Assembly: GCA_902588585.1 (NCBI GenBank)
Contig: CACIPQ010000001.1
Span: 142,501-206,500, forward strand
From: an uncultured Pelagibacteraceae bacterium
GTDB lineage: Bacteria > Pseudomonadota > Alphaproteobacteria > Pelagibacterales > Pelagibacteraceae
DNA length: 64,000 bases
Direction of reading: 5' to 3'
Shown: in pieces, positions 55,454-64,000 of the stretch
Layout of the letters: each line of letters begins with the position of its first letter
Numbering within the stretch: the first letter of the stretch is position 1
Made by a program: the position numbers and the translations under genes
Notes under the pieces: generated by a model
The model's input: only the letters and a program-made list of their open reading frames with translations
Database searches by the model: none
What the model was told of the DNA's origin: nothing

Positions 55454-57373
55454 TTAGTTTATTGGTAGGTTGTTTAATAATTTAATATCTTTAAGAGCTT
55501 TATCAAGTTTTTTTGTATCTTGTTTTTCTGATCCAAGTTTTCTTATAGTAACACTCTTGCCCTTAACTTCTTTACTTCCACAAATCAACAAAAGAGGAAC
55601 TTTAGACAAAGAGTGTTCTCTAATTTTATAATTAATTTTCTGATTTCTTAAATCCACTTCGGATTTTATACCTTCTTTAAAGAGTTCTTTAAATATTTTT
55701 TTTGCGTATTCATTGTGTTCCTCGGCTATGGGTAATACAACAACTTGTGAAGGTGAGAGCCAAAATGGAAGTTTGCCAGCATAATTTTCAATTAAAATTC
55801 CAATAAACCTTTCTAAAGAACCAAAAAGTGCCCTATGTAGCATAACTGGTACTTTTTTGCTTCCATCTTTGTCTACAAAAGTGGCTCCTAGTCTTCCTGG
55901 TAAATTTAAGTCAACCTGTAACGTTCCACACTGCCAATCACGTCCAATAGAATCTCGAAGTACAAAATCTATTTTTGGTCCATAAAAAGCTCCGTCACCT
56001 TTATTAATTTCATATTTTAATTTTGATTTTTTTATTGCTTTTAGTAATGCCGCTTCTGCCTTATCCCAAATTTTATCGTCTCCAACCCTTTTTGTGGGTC
56101 TGTCTGAAAATTGAAGTAAAACATTTTTAAAACCAAGATCCTTATAAATTTCTAATATCAAACTAGTTACGCTTAGGCACTCTTCAGTGATTTGGTCTTC
56201 GGTACAAAAAATGTGCGCATCATCTTGGGTAAATGCTCTTACTCTTAATAATCCATGTAGAGCTCCTGAAGGTTCATATCTATGAACTTTGCCAAATTCA
56301 GATAATTTAAGAGGAAGGTCTCTATAGCTTTTAAGCCCTTGGTTAAAAACTTGTATACATCCAGGACAATTCATGGGCTTAATAGCAAAAGTTTTTTCAT
56401 CTGGAGTTTCTGAGGTAAACATGTTTTCTCCAAATTTTTCCCAATGACCAGATTTTTCCCATAAAGCTTTATCCAAAATCTCTGGAGTATTAATTTCCTT
56501 GTAGCCCGCATTTCTTTGTTTCAATCTCATATATTCAATAAGTCTCTGAAACAAATTCCAACCTTTTTCATGCCAAAATACTGCTCCCGGGCTTTCTTCT
56601 CTAAAATGAAATAAATCCATTTCTTTGCCTAACTTTCTATGATCTCTCTTTTCAGCTTCCTCTAATCTATGTAAATAATCATCTAATTCCTTTTTAGAAC
56701 TCCAGCATGTCCCGTAAATCCTTTGTAACATTTCATTATTAGAATCACCTCTCCAATATGCACCAGAGACTTTTGTTAGTTTGAAAGCTTTTCCAATTTT
56801 GCTTGATGATGCAAGATGAGGCCCCCTACACAAATCGTGCCATGTATCTCCGTGATGATAAACTGAAAGTTCCTCGTTTCCAGGTATGCTCTCAATGATT
56901 TCTGCTTTGTACTTTTCTCCTATCTTTTTGAAATGTTCGATAGCCTTGTTTCTTTCCCATACTTCTCGTTTGGTTTTAACATCTCTATCAATTATTTCTG
57001 ACATTTTTTTTTCAATTTTTTTTAAATCATCACTTGTAAATGGTTCTTTTCTAACAAAATCATAATAAAAGCCGTTTTCAATTACTGGACCAATTGTTAC
57101 TTGAGTTCCTGGAAATAATTCTTGAACTGCCATTGCCATTATGTGAGCAGCATCGTGTCTTATTACATCTAGGCCTTCTTTATCTTTATTGGTAATTATT
57201 TTAACCGAAGAGTCTTTTTGTATTGAAAAACTTAGATCTTTCAATTCACCATTCACGCTCACAATAAGCGCTTGTTTTGAGAGTGATTTACTTATCTTCT
57301 CAGCAATCTCTAAGCCGGTTACCTTGTTTTTAAAGCTTAACTTTTTTCCATCAGGTAAAGTTATATCTGGCAT
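55454..57373 (-). CDS. thrS: Threonyl-tRNA synthetase
   Basis: A 639-residue class II synthetase. It has an N-terminal TGS domain (about 1-62), an editing domain with HDAAHIMA and the CRGPHLASS zinc-like motif, a catalytic core with the zinc-binding AIKPMNCPGCIQVFNQ and motif 3 VMLHRALFGSLERFIGILIE, and a C-terminal anticodon-binding domain. infC follows without a gap; a glycosyltransferase gene abuts it upstream. Confidence 0.98.
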   Translation of the reverse strand: MPDITLPDGKKLSFKNKVTGLEIAEKISKSLSKQALIVSVNGELKDLSFSIQKDSSVKIITNKDKEGLDVIRHDAAHIMAMAVQELFPGTQVTIGPVIENGFYYDFVRKEPFTSDDLKKIEKKMSEIIDRDVKTKREVWERNKAIEHFKKIGEKYKAEIIESIPGNEELSVYHHGDTWHDLCRGPHLASSSKIGKAFKLTKVSGAYWRGDSNNEMLQRIYGTCWSSKKELDDYLHRLEEAEKRDHRKLGKEMDLFHFREESPGAVFWHEKGWNLFQRLIEYMRLKQRNAGYKEINTPEILDKALWEKSGHWEKFGENMFTSETPDEKTFAIKPMNCPGCIQVFNQGLKSYRDLPLKLSEFGKVHRYEPSGALHGLLRVRAFTQDDAHIFCTEDQITEECLSVTSLILEIYKDLGFKNVLLQFSDRPTKRVGDDKIWDKAEAALLKAIKKSKLKYEINKGDGAFYGPKIDFVLRDSIGRDWQCGTLQVDLNLPGRLGATFVDKDGSKKVPVMLHRALFGSLERFIGILIENYAGKLPFWLSPSQVVVLPIAEEHNEYAKKIFKELFKEGIKSEVDLRNQKINYKIREHSLSKVPLLLICGSKEVKGKSVTIRKLGSEKQDTKKLDKALKDIKLLNNLPIN

Positions 57374-58537
57374 TTATTTTTTTTGTTTAATTAGTTTTTG
57401 ATATTCTGTGAAAGTTGATTGACACATTTTTTCTACGTCAAATTTTATCAATATGTTTTTCCTACCCTCATTTCCAATTGATTGCAACTTGTCTTTATCC
57501 ATTTCAATTATATTGTTCAGATGTTCTGCAAGGGAGTCGGGATTTCCATTTTTAAACAAAAATCCAGATTTGCCATTCATTATAGTCTCCTTTGAGCCAC
57601 CTAAATCGCTAGCCAAGATGGGTTTTTCCATTGCTTGTGCTTCAACGGCAACTCGTCCAAAAGCCTCGGGTTCAATAGATGCTGAAACAACTACGTCTGC
57701 AATGTAGTAGGCAACAGGCACTTCTTCATAAAAATTTAAAAAAACAATGTTGTCTTTTAATTTAAGTTTTTCTACCATTGAAATTAACTTTTTGTAATAA
57801 ACTTTACGACCTTGATGAGAGCCTAGTACAATCGCCTTAAAGTTTGTTTTATTATATTTGGTTTTTAGTAGATTAAGAGATTCAATAAACATTTCTTGTC
57901 CTTTCCACCTTGTCAACCTTCCAGGTAAGAGAATTTTAAATATTGTAGTTTCTAATTTTAAGACTGAATTAATTTTTTCTATTTTTTCTCCTGAAATATT
58001 TGAGTTGCTATAATATTCAGTATTAATCCCTCTGAAAATAACTAAAAGTTTTTTTTTAGGACCAAGCAAATCACTATAGTTTGAGTGAATATGGTCAAAA
58101 ATAAAATTTGATCCTGCGATGGTTAGGTCGGACCTGAGCATTATAGAATTATAAAATTTTTTTATTTTACTTTTAAAATTATAAGTGCCGTGAAAAGTTG
58201 TTACAAATTTTCTTCTTGTAATTAGGTTGGCAATCCAACAAGACCAAGCAGGCGCTCTACTCCTTGCATGAATGATATCGATATTTAACAGAACAATTAA
58301 AAAAGCAATTATAATAGCATTAACGATCATTAGAATTGGATTTTTTGAATGAACTGGTAATCTAAAAACTTTTACCTTTTCTTTCCGAATAAACTTTAAT
58401 AACGGTCCACCACTTGTAACAATATAAGACTTACAATTCTTTTCTGGTAAATAATGTGCCAGGTCATAACAGCCCGTTTCCGCTCCACCGTAACCTAGTT
58501 TTGGAATAACTTGTAAAACTTTTATTTTAGATGACAT
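57374..58537 (-). CDS. GT4-family glycosyltransferase
   Basis: A 387-residue GT-B fold glycosyltransferase. The N-terminal VIPKLGYGGAETGCYDLAHYL nucleates the acceptor domain. The donor domain has LLPGRLTRWKGQEMFIESL and the EX7E-type EPEAFGRVAVEAQAMEKPILASDLGGSKETI motif. It probably adds sugars to lipopolysaccharide or another surface glycan, but the acceptor is unknown. Its stop abuts the thrS start, so it may supply the promoter for the thrS-infC series. It is divergent from an alpha/beta hydrolase gene. Confidence 0.9.
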   Translation of the reverse strand: MSSKIKVLQVIPKLGYGGAETGCYDLAHYLPEKNCKSYIVTSGGPLLKFIRKEKVKVFRLPVHSKNPILMIVNAIIIAFLIVLLNIDIIHARSRAPAWSCWIANLITRRKFVTTFHGTYNFKSKIKKFYNSIMLRSDLTIAGSNFIFDHIHSNYSDLLGPKKKLLVIFRGINTEYYSNSNISGEKIEKINSVLKLETTIFKILLPGRLTRWKGQEMFIESLNLLKTKYNKTNFKAIVLGSHQGRKVYYKKLISMVEKLKLKDNIVFLNFYEEVPVAYYIADVVVSASIEPEAFGRVAVEAQAMEKPILASDLGGSKETIMNGKSGFLFKNGNPDSLAEHLNNIIEMDKDKLQSIGNEGRKNILIKFDVEKMCQSTFTEYQKLIKQKK

Positions 58538-58580
58538 ATAATAAAGATATATAATAACAGATTAGTTGGATAAACTTTAT

Positions 58581-59336
58581 ATGAAAAAATTTAAATACCT
58601 GAAAATATCAAAAACAAAAAAACTGAGATATATAGGCAATTATTACAAAAAAAAACTGTATATAATTTTTCTTCCAGGTTTTATGTCTGATATTGAAGGA
58701 AAAAAACCTCAGGCATTCAAAAAATATGCAATTAAAAATAAGTTGGGTTTTTTGGCTATTGAATATTCTGGTCATGGAAAATCGTCGGGAAAGTTTACTG
58801 AGGGTAATATTAGTAAATGGACTAATGAAGTTAAAATCTCCATAAGAAGAATAGTTAAAAAAAATTATTTTATTTTGATTGGTTCTAGTATGGGTTCTTG
58901 GATTGCTTTGAATCAATTCAAATATTTTAAAAAACAAACCAAAGGCTTTATTGGTATTGGGTCTGCTCCAGAATTTTTAACAAGATTAATGTGGAAAAAA
59001 TTTACAAAAAAAATAAAGAAAGAAATCATGCAAAAAGGAATGTGTATTATAAAGCATGGACAATATGAATATCCTATTACTCATCAACTAATAAAAGATG
59101 GAAGAAAAAATAAAGTTTTATCAAAAAAAATTAAATCATCAATTTATGTAACAATGATTCATGGAGAAAAAGATAAATCCGTTCCAACTTCATTTTCAAG
59201 AAAAGTTTTGAAAACATTTGTTGGTGCTAAAAAAAAACTTATAATTATTAAAAAAGGCGACCATAGTCTTTCCAAGAAAAAAAATTTAAAAATAATTATT
59301 AAAGAATTAGACAGCTTTAGAAACTCTGGATTTTAA
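58581..59336 (+). CDS. Alpha/beta hydrolase (serine hydrolase fold)
   Basis: A 251-residue soluble hydrolase. The oxyanion region is LPGFMSDIEGKKPQAFKKYA, the nucleophile elbow is GSSMGSW, the acid is in HGEKDKSVP and the histidine is in KKGDHSLS, giving a complete catalytic triad. The pattern after LPGF resembles palmitoyl-protein thioesterase ABHD10-like and related small esterases of alphaproteobacteria. The substrate is unknown. I start at the ATG at 58581 rather than the in-frame TTG at 58566. The last 30 bp overlap the 3' end of gltB on the other strand. Confidence 0.85.
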   Translation: MKKFKYLKISKTKKLRYIGNYYKKKLYIIFLPGFMSDIEGKKPQAFKKYAIKNKLGFLAIEYSGHGKSSGKFTEGNISKWTNEVKISIRRIVKKNYFILIGSSMGSWIALNQFKYFKKQTKGFIGIGSAPEFLTRLMWKKFTKKIKKEIMQKGMCIIKHGQYEYPITHQLIKDGRKNKVLSKKIKSSIYVTMIHGEKDKSVPTSFSRKVLKTFVGAKKKLIIIKKGDHSLSKKKNLKIIIKELDSFRNSGF

Positions 59337-62300
59337 GCTTATTGGATTTTCAAGTTTATCTAACATTTCTACTGGACAAACTTGTTTAAAATTTTTTATC
59401 TCATTTGAAAAGTTATCTAAAATTTTTTTAGCAATTTCCGAATTGGTCTCTGTACTGTACTCCTCTAAATATGATTCTAACCTTTCTTTCCAGTATTTAG
59501 TTTCGGGTTTTTGCCATATAACTGAAGTTGGATTTACATAATTTTCGAAAACATCATTGGGGTCATATACAAAAGCTATACCACCCGTCATTCCAGCAGC
59601 AAAATTATCTCCGACACTTCCTAATATTACCACTGTTCCTCCAGTCATATATTCACAACCATTAGAGTCACAACCTTCAATCACTGATGCTGCACCAGAA
59701 TTTCTCACTGCGAATCTTTCTCCAGCTTTACCTGCAGCAAATAATTTACCCGAGGTTGCTCCATATAAAACAGTATTACCAATAATTGTATTTTCTGTTG
59801 TCTTAAATTGGTTTAATTTTGACGGAACAACAACAATCTTTCCTCCAGATAATCCCTTGCCGACATAATCATTTGAGTCTCCAAAAACTTTTAGTTTAAT
59901 AGATTTTGATAAAAATGCCCCGAGAGATTGTCCTGCAGAGCCCTTTAAAGTAATTTTGATTAAACTCTCTTTTAAATTATTTTTGAATTTTTTATAAACA
60001 TAATGTGAAAGCTTAGTTCCTACTGCCCTATCAGTATTTGTTACATCTCCCTCATAAGAAATATCTTTTTTACTTTCAATTTCATCTTCGATTTTTGACC
60101 ATACCTTTTCGTCAATATTATTGTCTGGTACAGAATTTATTAATTTATTGTTTGAGTATCTTTTGTGATTACCGGGATCAGCTTGTACTAACAAAGGATT
60201 TAGATCTAAATCATCTAAATTGGGAGATCCTCTGCTAACTTGAGCAAGAAGGTCGGTCCTTCCTATAACATCTTTAAGCGTTTTAAATCCTAATGAAGCT
60301 AAAATTTCTCTAACCTCCATTGCCACAAATGTAAAAAAGTTTACTACTTTTTCTGGTGTGCCAGTAAATTTTTCTCTAAGTTTTTCATCCTGTGCACAGA
60401 CTCCAACGGGACAAGTGTTTGAATGACATTGTCGAACCATAATACATCCCATGGCAATCAATGATGAAGTTCCCATTCCAAATTCCTCCGCTCCCATCAT
60501 AGCTGCCATAACAACATCTCTTCCTGTTTTAATTCCACCGTCAGTTCTAAGAGTGACGTTGTGTCTAAGCTGATTTAAAGTCAAAACTTGGTTAGCTTCT
60601 GTAAGACCCATCTCCCATGGTATACCGGCATACTTAACGCTTGTTTGAGGACTTGCTCCAGTTCCTCCAGAATGTCCGGATATCAAAATAAAATCAGCTT
60701 TCGCTTTTGCTACTCCTGCAGCAATAGTTCCTATTCCTGTTGATGCAACTAATTTTACACCAACCCTAGCTTTTGGATTTATTTGTTTTAAATCGTAAAT
60801 TAATTGTGCCAAGTCTTCTATAGAATAAATATCATGATGTGGTGGGGGCGATATTAAGGTTACTCCTTTAGTAGAGTGGCGTAATCTTGCAATCTCTTTC
60901 GTAACTTTAAAACCTGGTAGCTGTCCACCTTCTCCTGGCTTTGCTCCTTGGGCTATTTTGATTTCTATCTCACTGCAATTGTTAAGATATTCTATAGTCA
61001 CTCCAAACCTTGCTGATGCTATTTGTTTAACTTTAGAACTTGCTGAATCACCATTTTCTAAAACCTTATATCTTTTTTTATCCTCTCCTCCTTCTCCACT
61101 ACAAGAGGCGCCTTTTATTCTATTCATACCGATAGCTAAAGTTTCGTGAGCTTCTTTGGATAGAGCTCCATGAGACATGCTTCCGCTTCCAAATCTTTTC
61201 ATTATTTCTTCTGTTGGCTCAACCTCATTAAGACCAATAGATTTATAATTCTTTTTAAACTCTAAAAGATCCCTAAGATTTATTGGATTTAATCTATGAA
61301 TTCCTTCTGAATATTTTTTATATAAATCATATGATTTTGTACCTACAGAATGTTGTAGAATGTGTATAAGATTTCCCTGGAATTGATGATCTTCTCCAGA
61401 TTTTCTATACTTATATAGTCCGCCAATGGGAAGAATAGCAACATTTGTTTGATAAGCCTTTTTGTGTAGTTCCTTTATTTTTTTCTCAATACCAAACACC
61501 CCTATACCAGATATTCTAGAAACCATTCCTGGAAAATAGTCTGCAACAATAGCTCTGCTTAAACCTACGGCTTCAAAATTACATCCTCCTCTATATGAGC
61601 TTAAAACTGAAATGCCCATTTTTGACATGATTTTCAAAAGACCATTGTTAACAGATTTTTTATATCTCTCGACAGAACTTAAAAAATCTAATTTTCCAAA
61701 TAATTTTTTTTGGTGTCTTTGGTAAATGCTATCTATTGCAAGATACGGATTTATTGTAGTGGCTCCCACTCCCAATAAAACAGCGAAAGAATGTGTGTCC
61801 ATAGCTTCCGCAGTTTCAACATTAATCGAAGAATATCCTCTCAAACCTAACTTAACCAAGTTTGAATGGATTGCTCCAACAGCTAAAATCATTGGTACAA
61901 TTGCTTTTTCCTGGGAAATTCCTTGATCAGAAAGTATAAGATGATTAATTCCTTCTCGAACTGAAATTTCAGACTCCGATCTAATTTCCTCTAGTCTCTG
62001 CTTTAAAGATTCACCTATTTTAAAAGTACAGTCAATTATTTTGATTTTATTTGAAAAAAAACTCTTAAACTTTTTAAATTCTGCATTTGATAGTATGGGG
62101 TTATCCAAAACATATATGTTCTCTTTTGTTAAATTATCAAAATCTAAAATGTTACCTAGATTTCCAAATCGAGTTTTAAGACTCATCACTTTGTTCTCTC
62201 TTAATGAATCAATGGGAGGATTGGTTACTTGGCTAAAGTTTTGCCTAAAGTAGTGGGAGATTGGCCGGTAATGATTTGACAAAACAGCAACTGGCGTGTC

Positions 62301-63803
62301 ATCTCCCATCGAACCTGTTGCCTCTTTTGCCTCCTCAACCATCGGATGCAAAATAAGTTCCAGATCCTCAATACTATAGCCTGATACAAACTGTCTTTTT
62401 CTCAAATCCTCGTTTTTAAAATGAGGAAACTCAGTATTAGTTTTTAGTTTTTTATCAAAGTGTACTATCTGTTTGTGAAATTTTTTATAATCCTTAGATA
62501 AATAATCTTTTATTTGTCTATCCCTATAAATCTTCCCTGTTTTTAAATCGACCGAAATTAATTGCCCAGGTCCAAGCCTTCCTTTTTCAATAATTTTTTC
62601 TTCAGGAATTGAAACCATTCCTGTTTCAGAACCTGCAAATAATAATTTATCGGAAGTTATAGAATACCTTAGTGGTCTTAGTCCATTTCTGTCAGTTGCT
62701 GCTATAGCCCATTTACTATCGGTGGCACAAATTGCTGCTGGGCCATCCCATGGTTCAATTGTGCTATTTAAAACGTCAAAAAGTTGTTGATGGGATCTCG
62801 GTAAAATCTTACTTCTTTTCGACCATGCATCTGGCATCATCATTAATTTGATTAAAGGAACTGATTTTCCAGAATGTATTAAAAGTTCAAAAACATTATC
62901 CAATGCCGCTGAGTCAGAATTTCCTGGAGTTACAATTGGCTTTAAATCTTCAACATCTTGAAAAAGTTCACTAGACATATCTTGCTCATGAATTTTCATC
63001 CAATTTATATTTCCCTTCAAAGTATTAATTTCTCCGTTATGAGCCAAAGATCTAAAGGGCTGAGCTAACTTCCAACTCGGGAAAGTGTTGGTTGAAAATC
63101 TTTGGTGAAAAATGGCGAATCTTGAAATAAATCTTTTATCTTTCAAATCAGAATAAAAATCTGAAAGTGCTTCAGCCAAGAACATTCCTTTATAAACAAT
63201 TGAACGAGAGCTCATGGAACAAATATAAAAATCATCTATTCCTTCTTCTCTCGTTTGTTTAAGAATCTTTTTTCTTACCACATAAAGTAATCTTTCAAGA
63301 TCGTTTCTTTCCATAACTTTGTTGCTTTTAAAAATTACTTGAGTTATTTCCGGTCTATTAGAATCTGCGGTTCTTCCAAGGACAGAGGGGTTTACTGGAA
63401 CTTGTCTCCATCCGTAAATATAAAAATCGTTTTCTAGAAGATTTTGTTCAACTAAAGTTTTGCTTCTTTCTTGTACTGAATATTCGGTTCTAGGTAAAAA
63501 AATCATGCCTACACAGATATCGCCATTTGTATGTTTGTGACCAGTATCTTCAATTTTTTCTAAAAAGAAATCTTTAGGTATCTCAAAACTAATACCCGCA
63601 CCATCGCCAGATTTTCCATCAGCATCTACTGCGCCACGGTGCCATACAGCCTTTAGTGCTTCGATTCCGTATTCGACTACTTTTCTACTCTTCTCTCCGT
63701 TCAATGAAGCAATAAGCCCAACACCACAAGCATCATGTTCCATAGTGGAATCGTAAGAATAGTTTTTTTTTAAAATATTTTTATTTTTATTATACAATTT
63801 CAT
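59307..63803 (-). CDS. gltB: Glutamate synthase (NADPH) large subunit
   Basis: Makes two glutamates from glutamine and 2-oxoglutarate, central to ammonium assimilation. A short propeptide precedes the catalytic cysteine of the class II glutaminase domain ([13 protein letters not shown], Cys26). A central linker and the FMN-binding synthase domain follow ([20 protein letters not shown] and GEGGQLPG), with the 3Fe-4S cysteines in [17 protein letters not shown] and a C-terminal beta-helix ([20 protein letters not shown]). At 1498 residues it is full length. It overlaps gltD upstream by ATGA. Confidence 0.98.
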   Translation of the reverse strand: MKLYNKNKNILKKNYSYDSTMEHDACGVGLIASLNGEKSRKVVEYGIEALKAVWHRGAVDADGKSGDGAGISFEIPKDFFLEKIEDTGHKHTNGDICVGMIFLPRTEYSVQERSKTLVEQNLLENDFYIYGWRQVPVNPSVLGRTADSNRPEITQVIFKSNKVMERNDLERLLYVVRKKILKQTREEGIDDFYICSMSSRSIVYKGMFLAEALSDFYSDLKDKRFISRFAIFHQRFSTNTFPSWKLAQPFRSLAHNGEINTLKGNINWMKIHEQDMSSELFQDVEDLKPIVTPGNSDSAALDNVFELLIHSGKSVPLIKLMMMPDAWSKRSKILPRSHQQLFDVLNSTIEPWDGPAAICATDSKWAIAATDRNGLRPLRYSITSDKLLFAGSETGMVSIPEEKIIEKGRLGPGQLISVDLKTGKIYRDRQIKDYLSKDYKKFHKQIVHFDKKLKTNTEFPHFKNEDLRKRQFVSGYSIEDLELILHPMVEEAKEATGSMGDDTPVAVLSNHYRPISHYFRQNFSQVTNPPIDSLRENKVMSLKTRFGNLGNILDFDNLTKENIYVLDNPILSNAEFKKFKSFFSNKIKIIDCTFKIGESLKQRLEEIRSESEISVREGINHLILSDQGISQEKAIVPMILAVGAIHSNLVKLGLRGYSSINVETAEAMDTHSFAVLLGVGATTINPYLAIDSIYQRHQKKLFGKLDFLSSVERYKKSVNNGLLKIMSKMGISVLSSYRGGCNFEAVGLSRAIVADYFPGMVSRISGIGVFGIEKKIKELHKKAYQTNVAILPIGGLYKYRKSGEDHQFQGNLIHILQHSVGTKSYDLYKKYSEGIHRLNPINLRDLLEFKKNYKSIGLNEVEPTEEIMKRFGSGSMSHGALSKEAHETLAIGMNRIKGASCSGEGGEDKKRYKVLENGDSASSKVKQIASARFGVTIEYLNNCSEIEIKIAQGAKPGEGGQLPGFKVTKEIARLRHSTKGVTLISPPPHHDIYSIEDLAQLIYDLKQINPKARVGVKLVASTGIGTIAAGVAKAKADFILISGHSGGTGASPQTSVKYAGIPWEMGLTEANQVLTLNQLRHNVTLRTDGGIKTGRDVVMAAMMGAEEFGMGTSSLIAMGCIMVRQCHSNTCPVGVCAQDEKLREKFTGTPEKVVNFFTFVAMEVREILASLGFKTLKDVIGRTDLLAQVSRGSPNLDDLDLNPLLVQADPGNHKRYSNNKLINSVPDNNIDEKVWSKIEDEIESKKDISYEGDVTNTDRAVGTKLSHYVYKKFKNNLKESLIKITLKGSAGQSLGAFLSKSIKLKVFGDSNDYVGKGLSGGKIVVVPSKLNQFKTTENTIIGNTVLYGATSGKLFAAGKAGERFAVRNSGAASVIEGCDSNGCEYMTGGTVVILGSVGDNFAAGMTGGIAFVYDPNDVFENYVNPTSVIWQKPETKYWKERLESYLEEYSTETNSEIAKKILDNFSNEIKNFKQVCPVEMLDKLENPISLKSRVSKAV

Positions 63804-64000
63804 GCAGCTTTTATTTTTTTTTCACTTATCGAATTTAAATATTTTTCTATCTCTATTGCAGCATCTCTCCCATCTCTTATAGCCCAAACAACTAGGGAGG
63901 CTCCTCTAACAATGTCTCCAGCAGCAAAAACTCCTGGTAAATTTGTTTGCATAGTTTTCAAATCAATTTTAATTGTTCCCCATTTAGAAACTGATAAATT
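63800..64000 (-). CDS. gltD: Glutamate synthase small subunit, C-terminal fragment (runs off the window)
   Basis: The minus strand encodes, up to the TGA at 63800-63802, a peptide with [20 protein letters not shown] and [17 protein letters not shown]. This is the C-terminal NAD(P)H/FAD-binding motif (GVFAAGD) of GltD, which passes electrons to GltB. The TGA overlaps the gltB start codon as ATGA, so the two subunits are translationally coupled. The N-terminal part lies beyond base 64000. Confidence 0.93.
   Translation of the reverse strand, partial: NLSVSKWGTIKIDLKTMQTNLPGVFAAGDIVRGASLVVWAIRDGRDAAIEIEKYLNSISEKKIKAA

Overview
The window is a gene-dense, AT-rich chromosomal segment of a marine alphaproteobacterium, most likely a streamlined SAR11-type (Pelagibacterales) genome. 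The affiliation is inferred from low GC, very short or absent intergenic spaces, a short alphaproteobacterial-type 16S gene, and lineage-typical genes: DUF4167, DUF1178, DUF2948, class I lysyl-tRNA synthetase, and the orders murA-DUF2948-hisD-infA and bolA-dnaJ-cobS-cobT-rpmB. I see no insertion sequence, prophage, integrase, CRISPR array or defence island. It is core genome with a few unusual small genes.

Layout. 1-1.7 kb: 5' part of a 16S rRNA gene (minus strand), its leader hairpin and promoter, with a divergent M23 peptidase. 3-10.3 kb: mostly minus-strand housekeeping genes (DUF4167, prmC-prfA, ispG, lysC, DUF1178, argJ) plus ubiG. 10.3-13.5 kb: secA and a LON-domain protein. 13.5-15.7 kb: a folate-dependent demethylase-like GcvT protein, an MTHFR-like protein and tRNA-Phe. 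15.7-22.3 kb: infA, hisD, DUF2948, murA, dcd, small basic ORFs, a TPR-glycosyltransferase and a VTT membrane protein. 22.4-29.3 kb: a long plus-strand operon, rpmH-rnpA-yidD-yidC-argB-HAD-dapD-dapE-HDAC. 29.3-33.4 kb: an opposing unit (78-residue membrane protein, large exported protein, def, fmt, truA). 33.5-39.5 kb: aroK-aroB, bolA, J-domain protein, cobS-cobT, queuosine-precursor transporter, rpmB. 39.6-46.9 kb: TSUP permease, pyrD, class I lysS, trkH, AmpG-like MFS and an NlpC/P60 protein. 47-47.7 kb: two paralogous small membrane proteins in an RNA-structure-rich region. 47.7-58.5 kb: a methyltransferase, tRNA-Ser, lepA, pheT, pheS, rplT, rpmI, infC, thrS and a glycosyltransferase. 58.6-64 kb: an alpha/beta hydrolase, gltB and the 3' end of gltD.

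The genes form a few functional blocks. These are translation (16S, IF-1, IF-3, L20, L28, L34, L35, EF-4, PheRS, ThrRS, LysRS, RF1/PrmC, Fmt/Def/TruA, two tRNAs), membrane protein insertion and secretion (YidC/YidD, SecA), amino-acid and nitrogen metabolism (LysC, DapD, DapE, ArgB, ArgJ, HisD, AroK, AroB, GltBD), and wall synthesis or recycling (MurA, AmpG-like, NlpC/P60, M23).

The most interesting part is 46.99-47.74 kb. Two tiny hydrophobic proteins of evident common ancestry are separated by a 124-nt spacer containing a 9-bp hairpin. The loop of that hairpin carries a 7-nt perfect complement to the downstream ribosome binding site. They are preceded by a textbook intrinsic terminator about 20 nt upstream of the first start codon. 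Other points worth a look are a tRNA-Phe whose D-loop/T-loop contact is altered on both sides, an MTHFR-like protein that appears to lack the catalytic glutamate, and a tRNA-Ser whose first base directly follows the lepA stop codon.
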